DNA of 64,000 nt from Isoptericola halalbus (lineage in GTDB: Bacteria; Actinomycetota; Actinomycetes; Actinomycetales; Cellulomonadaceae), in NCBI GenBank assembly GCA_009663185.1, contig VJZX01000006.1, positions 113,303-177,302 on the forward strand, written 5' to 3'. The notes under the pieces were generated by a model, which was given only the letters and a program-made list of their open reading frames with translations, was not told where the DNA came from and did no database searches. Numbering within the stretch: the first letter of the stretch is position 1; each line of letters begins with the position of its first letter. A program made the translations under genes and the position numbers. Positions 53,584-64,000 of the stretch are shown here, piece after piece.

Positions 53584-54495
53584 TCAGTCGACACGGGCCG
53601 CGCTCGTCGAGGAGAAGATGTGCTCGCGCGTGCGCTTGGCGATCGGGAACGGGCGATCGACCGAGCAGCCGTACATGTCCTGCTCGACGATGCCGAAGAT
53701 GTTCGGGTCGAGCTGCGCGACGCGCTCGATGATCGGCGCGAGCGGCGGCACGCCGTGTGGCGGCTCGATCATGATGTCCTGCGCGACAGCGTCGGCGAAC
53801 GGGACGTCGTTCTTCAGCACGTCGAAGAGCAGCTCGGGGTCGACCTGCTTGAGGTGCAGGTAGCCGATGCGGTCGGGGTAGGCCTCGATGAGGCGCAGGT
53901 TGTCGCCGCCGTAGTAGGCGAAGTGCCCGGTGTCGAGGCACAGGTTCGTGTACGCGGCGTCGGTCTCGTGCAGGAACCGCTCGACCTCACGGTAGGTGCC
54001 GACGTGGCTGTCGGCGTGCGAGTGGAACTGCTGCCTCATGCCGAACTCCTCGAGCAGCGCCTTGCCGAGCCGGTCGTGGCCAGCGGCGAGCCGCTTCCAC
54101 TGCTCGTCGTCGAGCGTGCGCGACTCGAGCACCTCGTTCGTCGCGTCGCTGCGCCACAGGTCCGGGATGACGACGAGGTGCTCCGCGCCGAGCTTCGAGG
54201 CGAGGCCCGCGACGGCGAGCGCCTGGTCCCACGCACGCTTCCACTGCTCCTCGTCGCCCTTGTGGAAGCCCGTGAACACGGTGCCCGCGGAGAGCTTCAG
54301 CCCGCGCGAGCCGAGCTCGTCCGCGAGCTCGTCCGGGTCGGTCGGCAGGTAGCCGTAGGGACCGAGCTCGATCCAGGTGTACCCGGACTCGACCACCTCG
54401 TCGAGGAAGCGCCGCCACGGCACCTGGTTCGGGTCGTCGGGGAACCACACACCCCACGAGTCGGGGGCCGTGCCGATGCGGATGCTGTCAGTCAC
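53584..54495 (-). CDS. iolE: Myo-inosose-2 dehydratase
   Basis: Dehydrates scyllo-inosose to 3D-(3,5/4)-trihydroxycyclohexane-1,2-dione. A TIM-barrel protein of 303 residues from the GTG at 54495, which has AAGGAG upstream. The start GTAPDSWGVWFPDDPNQVPW is a strong IolE signature. Metal ligands are likely in LCLDTGHFAYYGGD and YLHLKQVDPELL. Between iolD and iolG. Confidence 0.92.
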   Translation of the reverse strand: MTDSIRIGTAPDSWGVWFPDDPNQVPWRRFLDEVVESGYTWIELGPYGYLPTDPDELADELGSRGLKLSAGTVFTGFHKGDEEQWKRAWDQALAVAGLASKLGAEHLVVIPDLWRSDATNEVLESRTLDDEQWKRLAAGHDRLGKALLEEFGMRQQFHSHADSHVGTYREVERFLHETDAAYTNLCLDTGHFAYYGGDNLRLIEAYPDRIGYLHLKQVDPELLFDVLKNDVPFADAVAQDIMIEPPHGVPPLAPIIERVAQLDPNIFGIVEQDMYGCSVDRPFPIAKRTREHIFSSTSAARVD

Positions 54496-54538
54496 GTCGT
54501 CTCCTTCGTCTTCACACGCCGTCGTGCGGGGCACGCGG

Positions 54539-56454
<1,916 letters not shown>

Positions 56455-56458
<4 letters not shown>

Positions 56459-57390
56459 CGTCCTTCCTGGCGGGCGGCCTGGTGCGCACCGAAGGGCAGC
56501 CGCGGGTCGATGGTCTGGGTCTCCCAGCTCGCCCGCACCCACGCGTGGGCGGGGTCGTCGCTGATGAGCCACTCGCGCTCCGCGTCGGGTCCCGCCATCA
56601 CGTTGAGGTAGTAGAGGTCGTAGCCGGGGGCCGCCACGGCCGGTCCGTGGTAGCCGTACGGCACGAGCGCGACGTCGCCCGTGCGCACGATCGACGTCAC
56701 GTCGATCTCGCCGGCGGGGGAGGAGTAGGTGGCGAACATGCCGAACGGGTCGGCGTCCGTGGGCGCGTCCAGGCCGCGCGCGGTGGCCGACTCGAAGTAG
56801 TAGATCTCCTCGAGCCGCGACTCGTGGCCGGCGACGTGCTCGTCGTGCTTGTGCGCGGGGTACGACGACCAGTTCTCGGCCGGCGTGATGACCTCGCAAA
56901 CGATGAGCTTCTCCGCCCCGAGGCTTCCGGGAGTGCCGAAGTTGTGGACCTGCCGGCTCGACCGGCCGGCACCCCGGAGCTCGACCGGCACCTCGTCCTT
57001 GGCGACGACCTGGAGCGGGTGCCGCTCGGTCGCCGGAGCCTCCGCGACGGCGATCCGGCCCCGGCCCGAGATCACCGCCGCGGTCCGGACAGGGAGATAG
57101 ACGACGTCGGTCGGGCCGTCGAAGACCGAGGCGCGACCCTCGAGCTCCACCGTGCCGGACCCGCCGGACGAGCTCCACACGACCTCGCAGCTCCCGGCCA
57201 GGGGCACGACGATGCGCTCGACCTCGGCGGCGGGCAGCTCACGTGAGCTCCCGTCGCCGAGATCGGCCACGCGCAGGCCGGTGTGCGCCCAGCCGTCCAG
57301 CGTCCCGTCGACCACGCTCTCCCAGCCGTCCCGGGAGAGTCCGCCGCGCGGGTGGAACCATGCGTTGCGCGCGTGCATCGCGTGCACCAC
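56455..57390 (-). CDS. iolB: 5-deoxy-glucuronate isomerase
   Basis: Isomerises 5-deoxy-D-glucuronate to 5-dehydro-2-deoxy-D-gluconate. A 311-residue bicupin. SSYPAHKHDEHVAGHESRLE with EEIYYFE carries the metal-binding His/Glu residues, and VPYGYHGPAVAAPGYDLYYL the second set. Start is the ATG at 57390 or the ATG at 57378. It overlaps iolD by 4 bp and follows mmsA by 28 bp. Confidence 0.94.
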
Positions 57391-57418
57391 TCCTTCGTGA
57401 TCTGCCGATCGTCTCGCG

Positions 57419-58966
<1,548 letters not shown>

Positions 58967-59079
58967 GGTGGTTCTCGACTCTCTCGATCGGTGGTCAGGC
59001 GTGGGTGAGCTGTTCATACGACGATGTAGAACTCCCTCGATCGGGACGGGCCGTGGTCCGCGGACCTCAATCCTAACCA

Positions 59080-59090
59080 TGTCCTAACAA
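59080..59090. promoter_or_regulatory. TGTCCTAACAA site in the mmsA-sucrose phosphorylase gap
   Basis: Third copy of the TGTCC-WR-ACAA motif found upstream of gntR and transaldolase. It lies in the divergent gap (58967-59240), and GACAATAG follows at 59094. Suggests both iol operons are controlled by the same GntR protein. Confidence 0.6.
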
Positions 59091-59240
59091 CGCGACAATA
59101 GACCTAGGATGACGACCGAGGTGACGCACGTCCGGCGGATGCACCTGATGCCCGTGCGTCCACGTCGATCTATCTTTGACAGCGCCGGGGGCCCGTCGCA
59201 CCCCGTGCTCAGAGCTTCCGCCGGCGAAAGGGCGTTTCCC

Positions 59241-60737
59241 GTGGCAGTGAGCAACACCGTCCAGCTCATCACGTACGCCGACCGGCTCGGCGGGGACCTC
59301 CCCGGGCTCGCGCGCCTCCTGCGCTCGGACGCGTTCACCGGGGCGTTCGGGGGCGTGCACGTCCTGCCGTTCTTCACGCCCTACGACGGCGCCGACGCCG
59401 GGTTCGACCCCGTCGACCACACCGCGGTCGACCCGCGCCTCGGCACGTGGGACGACGTCCGCGACCTGGCGGAGACGCACGACGTCGTGGTCGACCTCAT
59501 CGTCAACCACGTCTCGGCCGACTCCGAGGCGTTCCGCGACGTGCGCGAACGGGGCGAGGCCTCGCCGTCGTACCCGATGTTCCTGACGATGTCCTCGGTC
59601 TTCCCCGACGGCGCGCGCGAGGAGGACCTCGCGCGCATCTACCGCCCGCGGCCCGGCCTCCCGTTCGCCGCGCTGCGCCTCGGCGGCCGGCTGCGCTACG
59701 TGTGGACCACGTTCACCCCGCAGCAGATCGACATCGACGTGCGCTCGGCGCGAGGGCGGGACTACCTCACCTCGATCCTCGACGCGGTCGCCGCGGCCGG
59801 CGTGCGGCTGGTTCGTCTCGATGCCGTCGGGTACGCGGTGAAGACGCCCGGCACCACGTCGTTCATGACGCCCGAGACGTTCGCGTTCATCGAGGAGTTC
59901 ACCGCGCAGGCGCGTGAGCGCGGCGTGGACGTCCTCGTCGAGGTGCACTCCTACTACCGCCGGCAGATCGAGATCGCCGAGCGCGTCGACCTCGTCTACG
60001 ACTTCGCCCTTCCGCCGCTGGTTCTGCACGCCCTGTACACGGGGGACGGGTCGGCGCTCGCGGACTGGCTGCGCGAGCGTCCGCGCAACGCCGTCACGGT
60101 GCTCGACACGCACGACGGCATCGGGGTCATCGACGTCGGCCCGGACCAGACCGTCGAGCCGGGGGAGCAGGAGCGGCCGGGCCTGCTCACGCCCGAGCAG
60201 ATCGACGAGCTCGTCGAGGGCATCCACGCCCGCACCGGCGGGGCGTCGGCCCGCGCGACCGGCGGTGCGGCGTCGAACCTCGACCTGTACCAGGTGAACT
60301 CGACGTACTACGACGCGCTCGGCCGCGACGACCGCCGCTACCTCGCGGCCCGTGCCATCCAGCTCTTCACGCCCGGCATCCCGCAGGTCTACTACGTCGG
60401 GGCGCTCGCGGGCGCGAACGACGTCGCGCTCCTCGAGCACACCGGTGTCGGGCGCGACATCAACCGTCACCACTACACGGCCGACGAGATCGCGGCGGAC
60501 CTCGACCGGCCCGTCGTGCGCGCGCTGATCGCGCTGTGCCGCTTCCGCAACACCTTCCCCGCGTTCGACGGCGACGTCGACGTGACGCTCGACGGCTCGC
60601 TGCTCACCCTCGTCCGGCGTGGTGAAGAGGTGCCCGACGCCGTCGCGACCGTGCGCGTCGACCTCACCACCGGCGAGACGAGCCTCGAGTGGTCCGGTCC
60701 CGGTGGCTCGGGTCGGACCGACGACCTGATCGAGTAG
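59241..60737 (+). CDS. Sucrose phosphorylase (GH13_18)
   Basis: Splits sucrose with phosphate to glucose 1-phosphate and fructose. From the GTG at 59241 it has 498 residues, the family length; the frame also opens at an ATG at 59109, but those 44 extra residues look non-homologous. VQLITYADRLGGDL is the family start. The nucleophile Asp is in LVRLDAVGYAVK, the acid/base Glu in LVEVHSYYRRQ, and the transition-state Asp in LDTHDGIGVID. NLDLYQVNSTYYDALG and QVYYVGALAGANDV are typical. It is 10 bp upstream of iolC, so the two are one transcript. Confidence 0.88.
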   Translation: MAVSNTVQLITYADRLGGDLPGLARLLRSDAFTGAFGGVHVLPFFTPYDGADAGFDPVDHTAVDPRLGTWDDVRDLAETHDVVVDLIVNHVSADSEAFRDVRERGEASPSYPMFLTMSSVFPDGAREEDLARIYRPRPGLPFAALRLGGRLRYVWTTFTPQQIDIDVRSARGRDYLTSILDAVAAAGVRLVRLDAVGYAVKTPGTTSFMTPETFAFIEEFTAQARERGVDVLVEVHSYYRRQIEIAERVDLVYDFALPPLVLHALYTGDGSALADWLRERPRNAVTVLDTHDGIGVIDVGPDQTVEPGEQERPGLLTPEQIDELVEGIHARTGGASARATGGAASNLDLYQVNSTYYDALGRDDRRYLAARAIQLFTPGIPQVYYVGALAGANDVALLEHTGVGRDINRHHYTADEIAADLDRPVVRALIALCRFRNTFPAFDGDVDVTLDGSLLTLVRRGEEVPDAVATVRVDLTTGETSLEWSGPGGSGRTDDLIE

Positions 60738-60747
60738 GGGACCAGCG

Positions 60748-61725
60748 ATGAGCCGGCACGACAGCACTGCGCCCGAGGTGGTGACCGTCGGACGCATCGG
60801 CGTCGACATCTACCCGCTGCAGGTCGGCGTCGGACTGGAGGACGTCACGTCCTTCGGCAAGTTCCTCGGGGGCAGCCCGACGAACGTGGCCGTCGGCGTC
60901 GCGCGTCTCGGGCACAGCGCGGCGGCCGTGACCGGTGTCGGGGACGACCCCTTCGGCCGGTACCTGCGCGGCGAGATGCGCCGCCTGGGCGTCGACGACG
61001 GTCTCGTCATCGTCGTCCCCGAGCTCCACACGCCCGTCACGTTCTGCGAGATCTTCCCCCCGGACGACTTCCCGCTGTGGTTCTACCGAGCGCCCAGCGC
61101 ACCGGATCTACAGCTCCGCCCCGAGCATCTCGACCCTCAGATCCTGCGTGACGCCGGAATCCTCTGGTTGACCGTGACCGGGTTCTCCCAGGAGCCGAGC
61201 CGGGCGGCGCACCGGGAGGCCCTGGCCGTGCGCGGGCGTGCGAGCCACACCGTCCTCGACCTCGACTACCGGCCGATGTTCTGGGACAGCGAGACCGAGG
61301 CCTCCGCCCAGGTGCGCGAGGCGCTGGGACAGGTCACCGTCGCGGTCGGGAACCGCGAGGAGTGCCGGATCGCGGTGGGAGAGACCGAGCCCGAGCGCGC
61401 CGCCGACGCGCTGCTCGAGGCGGGCGTCGAGATCGCGATCGTCAAGCAGGGCCCCCACGGCACCCTGGCCAAGACGCGCGACGAGCGTGTCGAGGTCCCC
61501 GCGACGCCGGTCGACGTGGTCAACGGCCTGGGCGCCGGGGACGCGTTCGGCGCGGCGCTGTGCCACGGCCTGTTGCGGTCGTGGGACGTGCGGCACACGA
61601 TCGAGTTCGCCTCGGCGGCAGGGGCGATCGTCGCCTCACGTCTCGAGTGCTCGACGGCGATGCCGACCGAGCGGGAGGTCCACGACCTTCAGGCCCGCAC
61701 GTCCCAGTCGGTGAAGGACGCCTGA
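60748..61725 (+). CDS. iolC: 5-dehydro-2-deoxygluconokinase
   Basis: Phosphorylates 5-dehydro-2-deoxygluconate in the inositol pathway. A 325-residue PfkB-family kinase. VTVGRIGVDIYPLQVGVGLE and GKFLGGSPTNVAVGVARLG are the N-terminal substrate motifs. VNGLGAGDAFGAALCHGLL carries the catalytic Asp and anion hole. It overlaps the next gene's start by 1 bp. Confidence 0.94.
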   Translation: MSRHDSTAPEVVTVGRIGVDIYPLQVGVGLEDVTSFGKFLGGSPTNVAVGVARLGHSAAAVTGVGDDPFGRYLRGEMRRLGVDDGLVIVVPELHTPVTFCEIFPPDDFPLWFYRAPSAPDLQLRPEHLDPQILRDAGILWLTVTGFSQEPSRAAHREALAVRGRASHTVLDLDYRPMFWDSETEASAQVREALGQVTVAVGNREECRIAVGETEPERAADALLEAGVEIAIVKQGPHGTLAKTRDERVEVPATPVDVVNGLGAGDAFGAALCHGLLRSWDVRHTIEFASAAGAIVASRLECSTAMPTEREVHDLQARTSQSVKDA

Positions 61726-62594
61726 TGGCTCCCGTGACGTACGACGACATCGTCGAGATCCGTGCGAACGACCCGGCCCGGATCGCTCGCGCCGTGGGTC
61801 AGCGACGTCGCCCCACGCCCGACCCCGACCGCAAGCTCCTGATCATCGCCGCGGACCACCCGGCCCGCGGGGCGCTCGCTGCCGGGCCACGGGCGATGGC
61901 GATGGCCGACCGCCGGGAACTCCTGGGCCGGATCGCGGAGGCGCTGAACCGTCCGGGCGTCGACGGCTTCCTCGGCACCGCGGACCTCGTCGAGGAGCTC
62001 GCGCTGCTGGGCGCCCTCGAGGGCAAGCTCGTGTACGGGTCGATGAACCGTGGCGGGCTGGCGGGCGCTTCGTTCGAGCTCGACGACCGCTTCACCGGAT
62101 ACGACGCGGCCGGCATCGCCGACTCCGGGCTCGACGGCGGCAAGATGCTGTTGCGGATCGACTACGAGGACCCTGCGTCGGTCGCGACGCTCGAGGCGTG
62201 CGCCCACGCCGTCGACGACCTCGCGAGGGAAGAGCTCGTCGCGATGGTCGAGCCGTTCCTGTCGCATCGGGTCGACGGCCGCGTGCGCAACGTCCTGAGC
62301 CCCGAGGCCGTGATCACGTCGATCACGATCGCCTCCGGGCTCGGCCGGACCTCGGCCCGCACGTGGCTCAAGCTGCCCGTCGTCGACGAGATGGAGCGGG
62401 TCATGGCGTCCACCACCCTGCCGTCGCTCATCTTGGGCGGCGAGGTGTCCGACGACGCGGACTCGGCGCTGGCCGGCTGGGGCAAGGCCGTGAGCATCCC
62501 CAACGTGAAGGGGCTGGTCATCGGTCGTGCGCTGCTGTTCCCGCCGGACGACGACGTCGCGGGAGCCGTCGACGCCGCCGCGAGCCTGCTCTGA
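61725..62594 (+). CDS. Cgl0159-family (beta/alpha)8 aldolase
   Basis: A 289-residue TIM-barrel protein of the family named after C. glutamicum Cgl0159, found in actinobacterial iol clusters. LIIAADHPARGALAAG and DRFTGYDAAGIADSGLDGGK are typical, and WLKLPVVDEMERVM holds a candidate Schiff-base Lys. It most likely replaces IolJ by cleaving the iolC product, 5-dehydro-2-deoxygluconate 6-phosphate, into dihydroxyacetone phosphate and malonate semialdehyde. The function is inferred. Its ATG shares a base with the iolC stop. Confidence 0.85.
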   Translation: MAPVTYDDIVEIRANDPARIARAVGQRRRPTPDPDRKLLIIAADHPARGALAAGPRAMAMADRRELLGRIAEALNRPGVDGFLGTADLVEELALLGALEGKLVYGSMNRGGLAGASFELDDRFTGYDAAGIADSGLDGGKMLLRIDYEDPASVATLEACAHAVDDLAREELVAMVEPFLSHRVDGRVRNVLSPEAVITSITIASGLGRTSARTWLKLPVVDEMERVMASTTLPSLILGGEVSDDADSALAGWGKAVSIPNVKGLVIGRALLFPPDDDVAGAVDAAASLL

Positions 62595-62692
62595 ACGTCG
62601 GGGGAGTAGCGTCGGCTCCCGTGGTCGACTACGTCACGCAACTCATCGTCCTGGAGCGTGTGGACCAGCGCAGCCTCGGGTATGAAGTGCCC

Positions 62693-63319
62693 ATGTCTGC
62701 AACTACACCACGCGGCTTGACCAGTCCGGCCCGCGCGACGCCGGGTCGGATCGCGATCATCGGGTCCGGCAGCGGCACCACCGCGGCCCGGGTCATCGAC
62801 GCCGTCGGCGCGGGTGAGATCGCCGCCGAGGTCGCCGTCGTCGTCGGGAACAACAGCGAGGCCGGCATCTTCGACGTCGCTCGGACCCGCGGCGTCCGGA
62901 CGGCCCACCTCAGCGGGGTGACGCACCCCGACCCAGACGACCTCGACGCCGCGATGCTCGACGTCCTGCGCGCCGCAGACGTCGACCTGCTGGTCCTCGC
63001 CGGGTACATGAAGAAGCTGGGCCCGCGCGTGCTCGGGCAGTTCCAGGGAGCCATCCTCAACGTCCACCCAGCCCTCCTGCCCTCCTACGGTGGGCAGGGG
63101 ATGTACGGCGACCGCGTGCACGCCGCGGTGCTCGCCGACGGGACCGGTCGTACCGGGGCGACGGTTCATCACGTCACGGCCGAGTACGACCAGGGACCGG
63201 TCATCGCCCAGGTCGAGGTCCCCGTGCGCCCCGACGATGACGTGGCGGCCTTGCGCACGCGTGTGCAGGCCGCCGAGAAGGCTCTCCTCGTCGAGGTCAT
63301 CCGCGGTCGGTACGCCTGA
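62693..63319 (+). CDS. PurN-like formyltransferase
   Basis: A 208-residue member of the formyl transferase family, starting at the ATG at 62693 (a GTG at 62621 is possible). RIAIIGSGSGTTAARVIDAV, VDLLVLAGYMKKLGPRVL, and NVHPALLPSYGGQGMYG with VHAAVL are close to glycinamide ribonucleotide formyltransferase. The catalytic trio Asn, His and Asp is present (NVHPALLPS; HHVTAEYDQGPVIAQ). No purine genes are nearby, so it may be a second copy or act on another substrate. Confidence 0.78.
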   Translation: MSATTPRGLTSPARATPGRIAIIGSGSGTTAARVIDAVGAGEIAAEVAVVVGNNSEAGIFDVARTRGVRTAHLSGVTHPDPDDLDAAMLDVLRAADVDLLVLAGYMKKLGPRVLGQFQGAILNVHPALLPSYGGQGMYGDRVHAAVLADGTGRTGATVHHVTAEYDQGPVIAQVEVPVRPDDDVAALRTRVQAAEKALLVEVIRGRYA

Positions 63320-63337
63320 GCCGGGCAGAATGAGTGG

Positions 63338-63844
63338 ATGGCCAGCCCTCTGCAGCTCGCCCGGGCGGTGGTCGCCCCGGTGACGCGCACGCGGGCGTTC
63401 CGCGCCGTCGCGCCGGTGCTGCTACCGCCCGCAGAAAGGGTTCTCGCGTCGTGCACGCGCGGCCGGCTGCAGCTCAGCGCGCTGCTGGTGCCCTCGCTCG
63501 TCCTGCGCTCGACAGGGGCCAGGTCGGGTGAGCCGCGCGACACCTATCTGATGTACACACCCGACGGGCAGGGCGGGGTCATCGTGGCGGGCACGGCGTT
63601 CGCACGGAGCCGGCACCCGGCGTGGACCTACAACCTGCTGGCACACCCCGACGCGACGATCAGCGTGCGGGGTCGGCCGACGCCCGTGCGGGCCACGCTC
63701 ATCGAGGACGACGACGAGCGCGAGGCGGCGTGGGCCCGCCTCGAGTCGCAGTGGCCGGGCTACCGCGCGTACGAGCGGGACTCCGGCCGCACCGTGCGCC
63801 TGTTCCGCCTCCAGCCTGGACCGGCTAGGGCCAATCGATGCTGA
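63338..63844 (+). CDS. Nitroreductase/quinone reductase family, deazaflavin (F420)-dependent
   Basis: A 168-residue split beta-barrel protein of the Ddn group, which uses reduced F420 to reduce quinones or nitro compounds. [20 protein letters not shown] and [20 protein letters not shown] are the family motifs. A hydrophobic N-terminal helix precedes the barrel. It starts 18 bp after the formyltransferase and its 3' end overlaps the convergent aldehyde dehydrogenase gene by 20 bp. Confidence 0.85.
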   Translation: MASPLQLARAVVAPVTRTRAFRAVAPVLLPPAERVLASCTRGRLQLSALLVPSLVLRSTGARSGEPRDTYLMYTPDGQGGVIVAGTAFARSRHPAWTYNLLAHPDATISVRGRPTPVRATLIEDDDEREAAWARLESQWPGYRAYERDSGRTVRLFRLQPGPARANRC

Positions 63845-64000
63845 GGTACTGCGTCTCTTGGAACTCGCGCAGTCCATCCTTGGCTCCCTCGCGACCGAGG
63901 CCGCTCTGCTTCACTCCGCCGAACGGGGCTGAGGGGTCGGAGACCAGCCCGCGGTTGATGCCCACCATGCCGGCCTCGATCGCCTCGCCGAGCCGGATCG
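63825..64000 (-). CDS. Aldehyde dehydrogenase (succinate-semialdehyde type), 3' end only
   Basis: Only the last 57 codons lie in the window. The frame reads [20 protein letters not shown] then [20 protein letters not shown] and ends QYLSIDWP. The [19 protein letters not shown] block is that of succinate-semialdehyde dehydrogenases (GabD). The start lies off the right edge. Confidence 0.85.
   Translation of the reverse strand, partial: IRLGEAIEAGMVGINRGLVSDPSAPFGGVKQSGLGREGAKDGLREFQETQYLSIDWP

Noticed and set aside
59109-59240. A 44-residue extension of sucrose phosphorylase
   Set aside because: Family members begin at the VQLITYADRLG segment; the extension has no likeness and the GTG at 59241 has a plausible ribosome site.

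Overview
This window spans the replication-origin region of a high-GC actinobacterium. Gene order, codon use and family content point to Micrococcales, perhaps Cellulomonadaceae or Promicromonosporaceae; the family-level guess is inference. The order rpmH-rnpA-yidD-yidC-jag-rsmG-parA-parB on one side of dnaA, and dnaN-gnd-recF-dciA on the other, is the classic actinobacterial oriC neighbourhood. Much of 13-24 kb matches the Mycobacterium tuberculosis block pcnA-nudix-DUF6049-murJ-trxB-trxA, and 30-38 kb matches the ponA-rpsF-ssb-rpsR-rplI-dnaB block.

Layout. 0.2-6.3 kb: dciA, recF, gnd, dnaN, oriC and dnaA, all leftward; gyrB should lie just off the left edge. 6.6-12.6 kb: ribosomal protein L34, RNase P protein, membrane insertion, 16S methyltransferase and the ParA/ParB partition genes, rightward, with five parS sites. 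12.8-23.2 kb: a leftward cell-wall and redox block (ddl, aminotransferase, trxA, trxB, a membrane pseudokinase, murJ, DUF6049, Nudix), divergent from the CCA-adding enzyme. 24.9-29.8 kb: two MFS transporters, inositol-3-phosphate synthase and a PadR regulator. 30.1-38.0 kb: a class A PBP, the rpsF-ssb-rpsR-rplI cluster, a MATE pump and dnaB, whose ATP-binding P-loop is interrupted by a 146-residue mini-intein.

38.0-45.8 kb is a looser accessory stretch. It holds a frameshifted HIT gene, a GNAT, a histidine phosphatase, a HAD hydrolase, a TetR/SDR divergent pair, a possible MpaB-type oxygenase, and decaying regulator genes. 45.8-50.4 kb is an allantoin module: NCS1 permease, racemase and allantoinase, translationally coupled, with a divergent XRE-cupin regulator. 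50.4-62.6 kb is a myo-inositol catabolic regulon: iolG, E, D, B and mmsA leftward; sucrose phosphorylase, iolC and a Cgl0159-type aldolase rightward; plus a GntR regulator and a transaldolase. The last kilobase and a half holds a PurN-like formyltransferase, a Ddn-type F420 enzyme and the 3' end of an aldehyde dehydrogenase.

The most notable features are: the class 3 (Cys-less start) mini-intein in the replicative helicase; a group of DnaA-box-like 9-mers just upstream of that helicase gene; parS sites built into transcription terminators and into parA; a MurJ-linked pseudokinase encoded as a separate protein; and an 11-bp near-palindrome shared by the two divergent intergenic regions of the inositol cluster, which ties transaldolase and sucrose phosphorylase to the inositol regulon.
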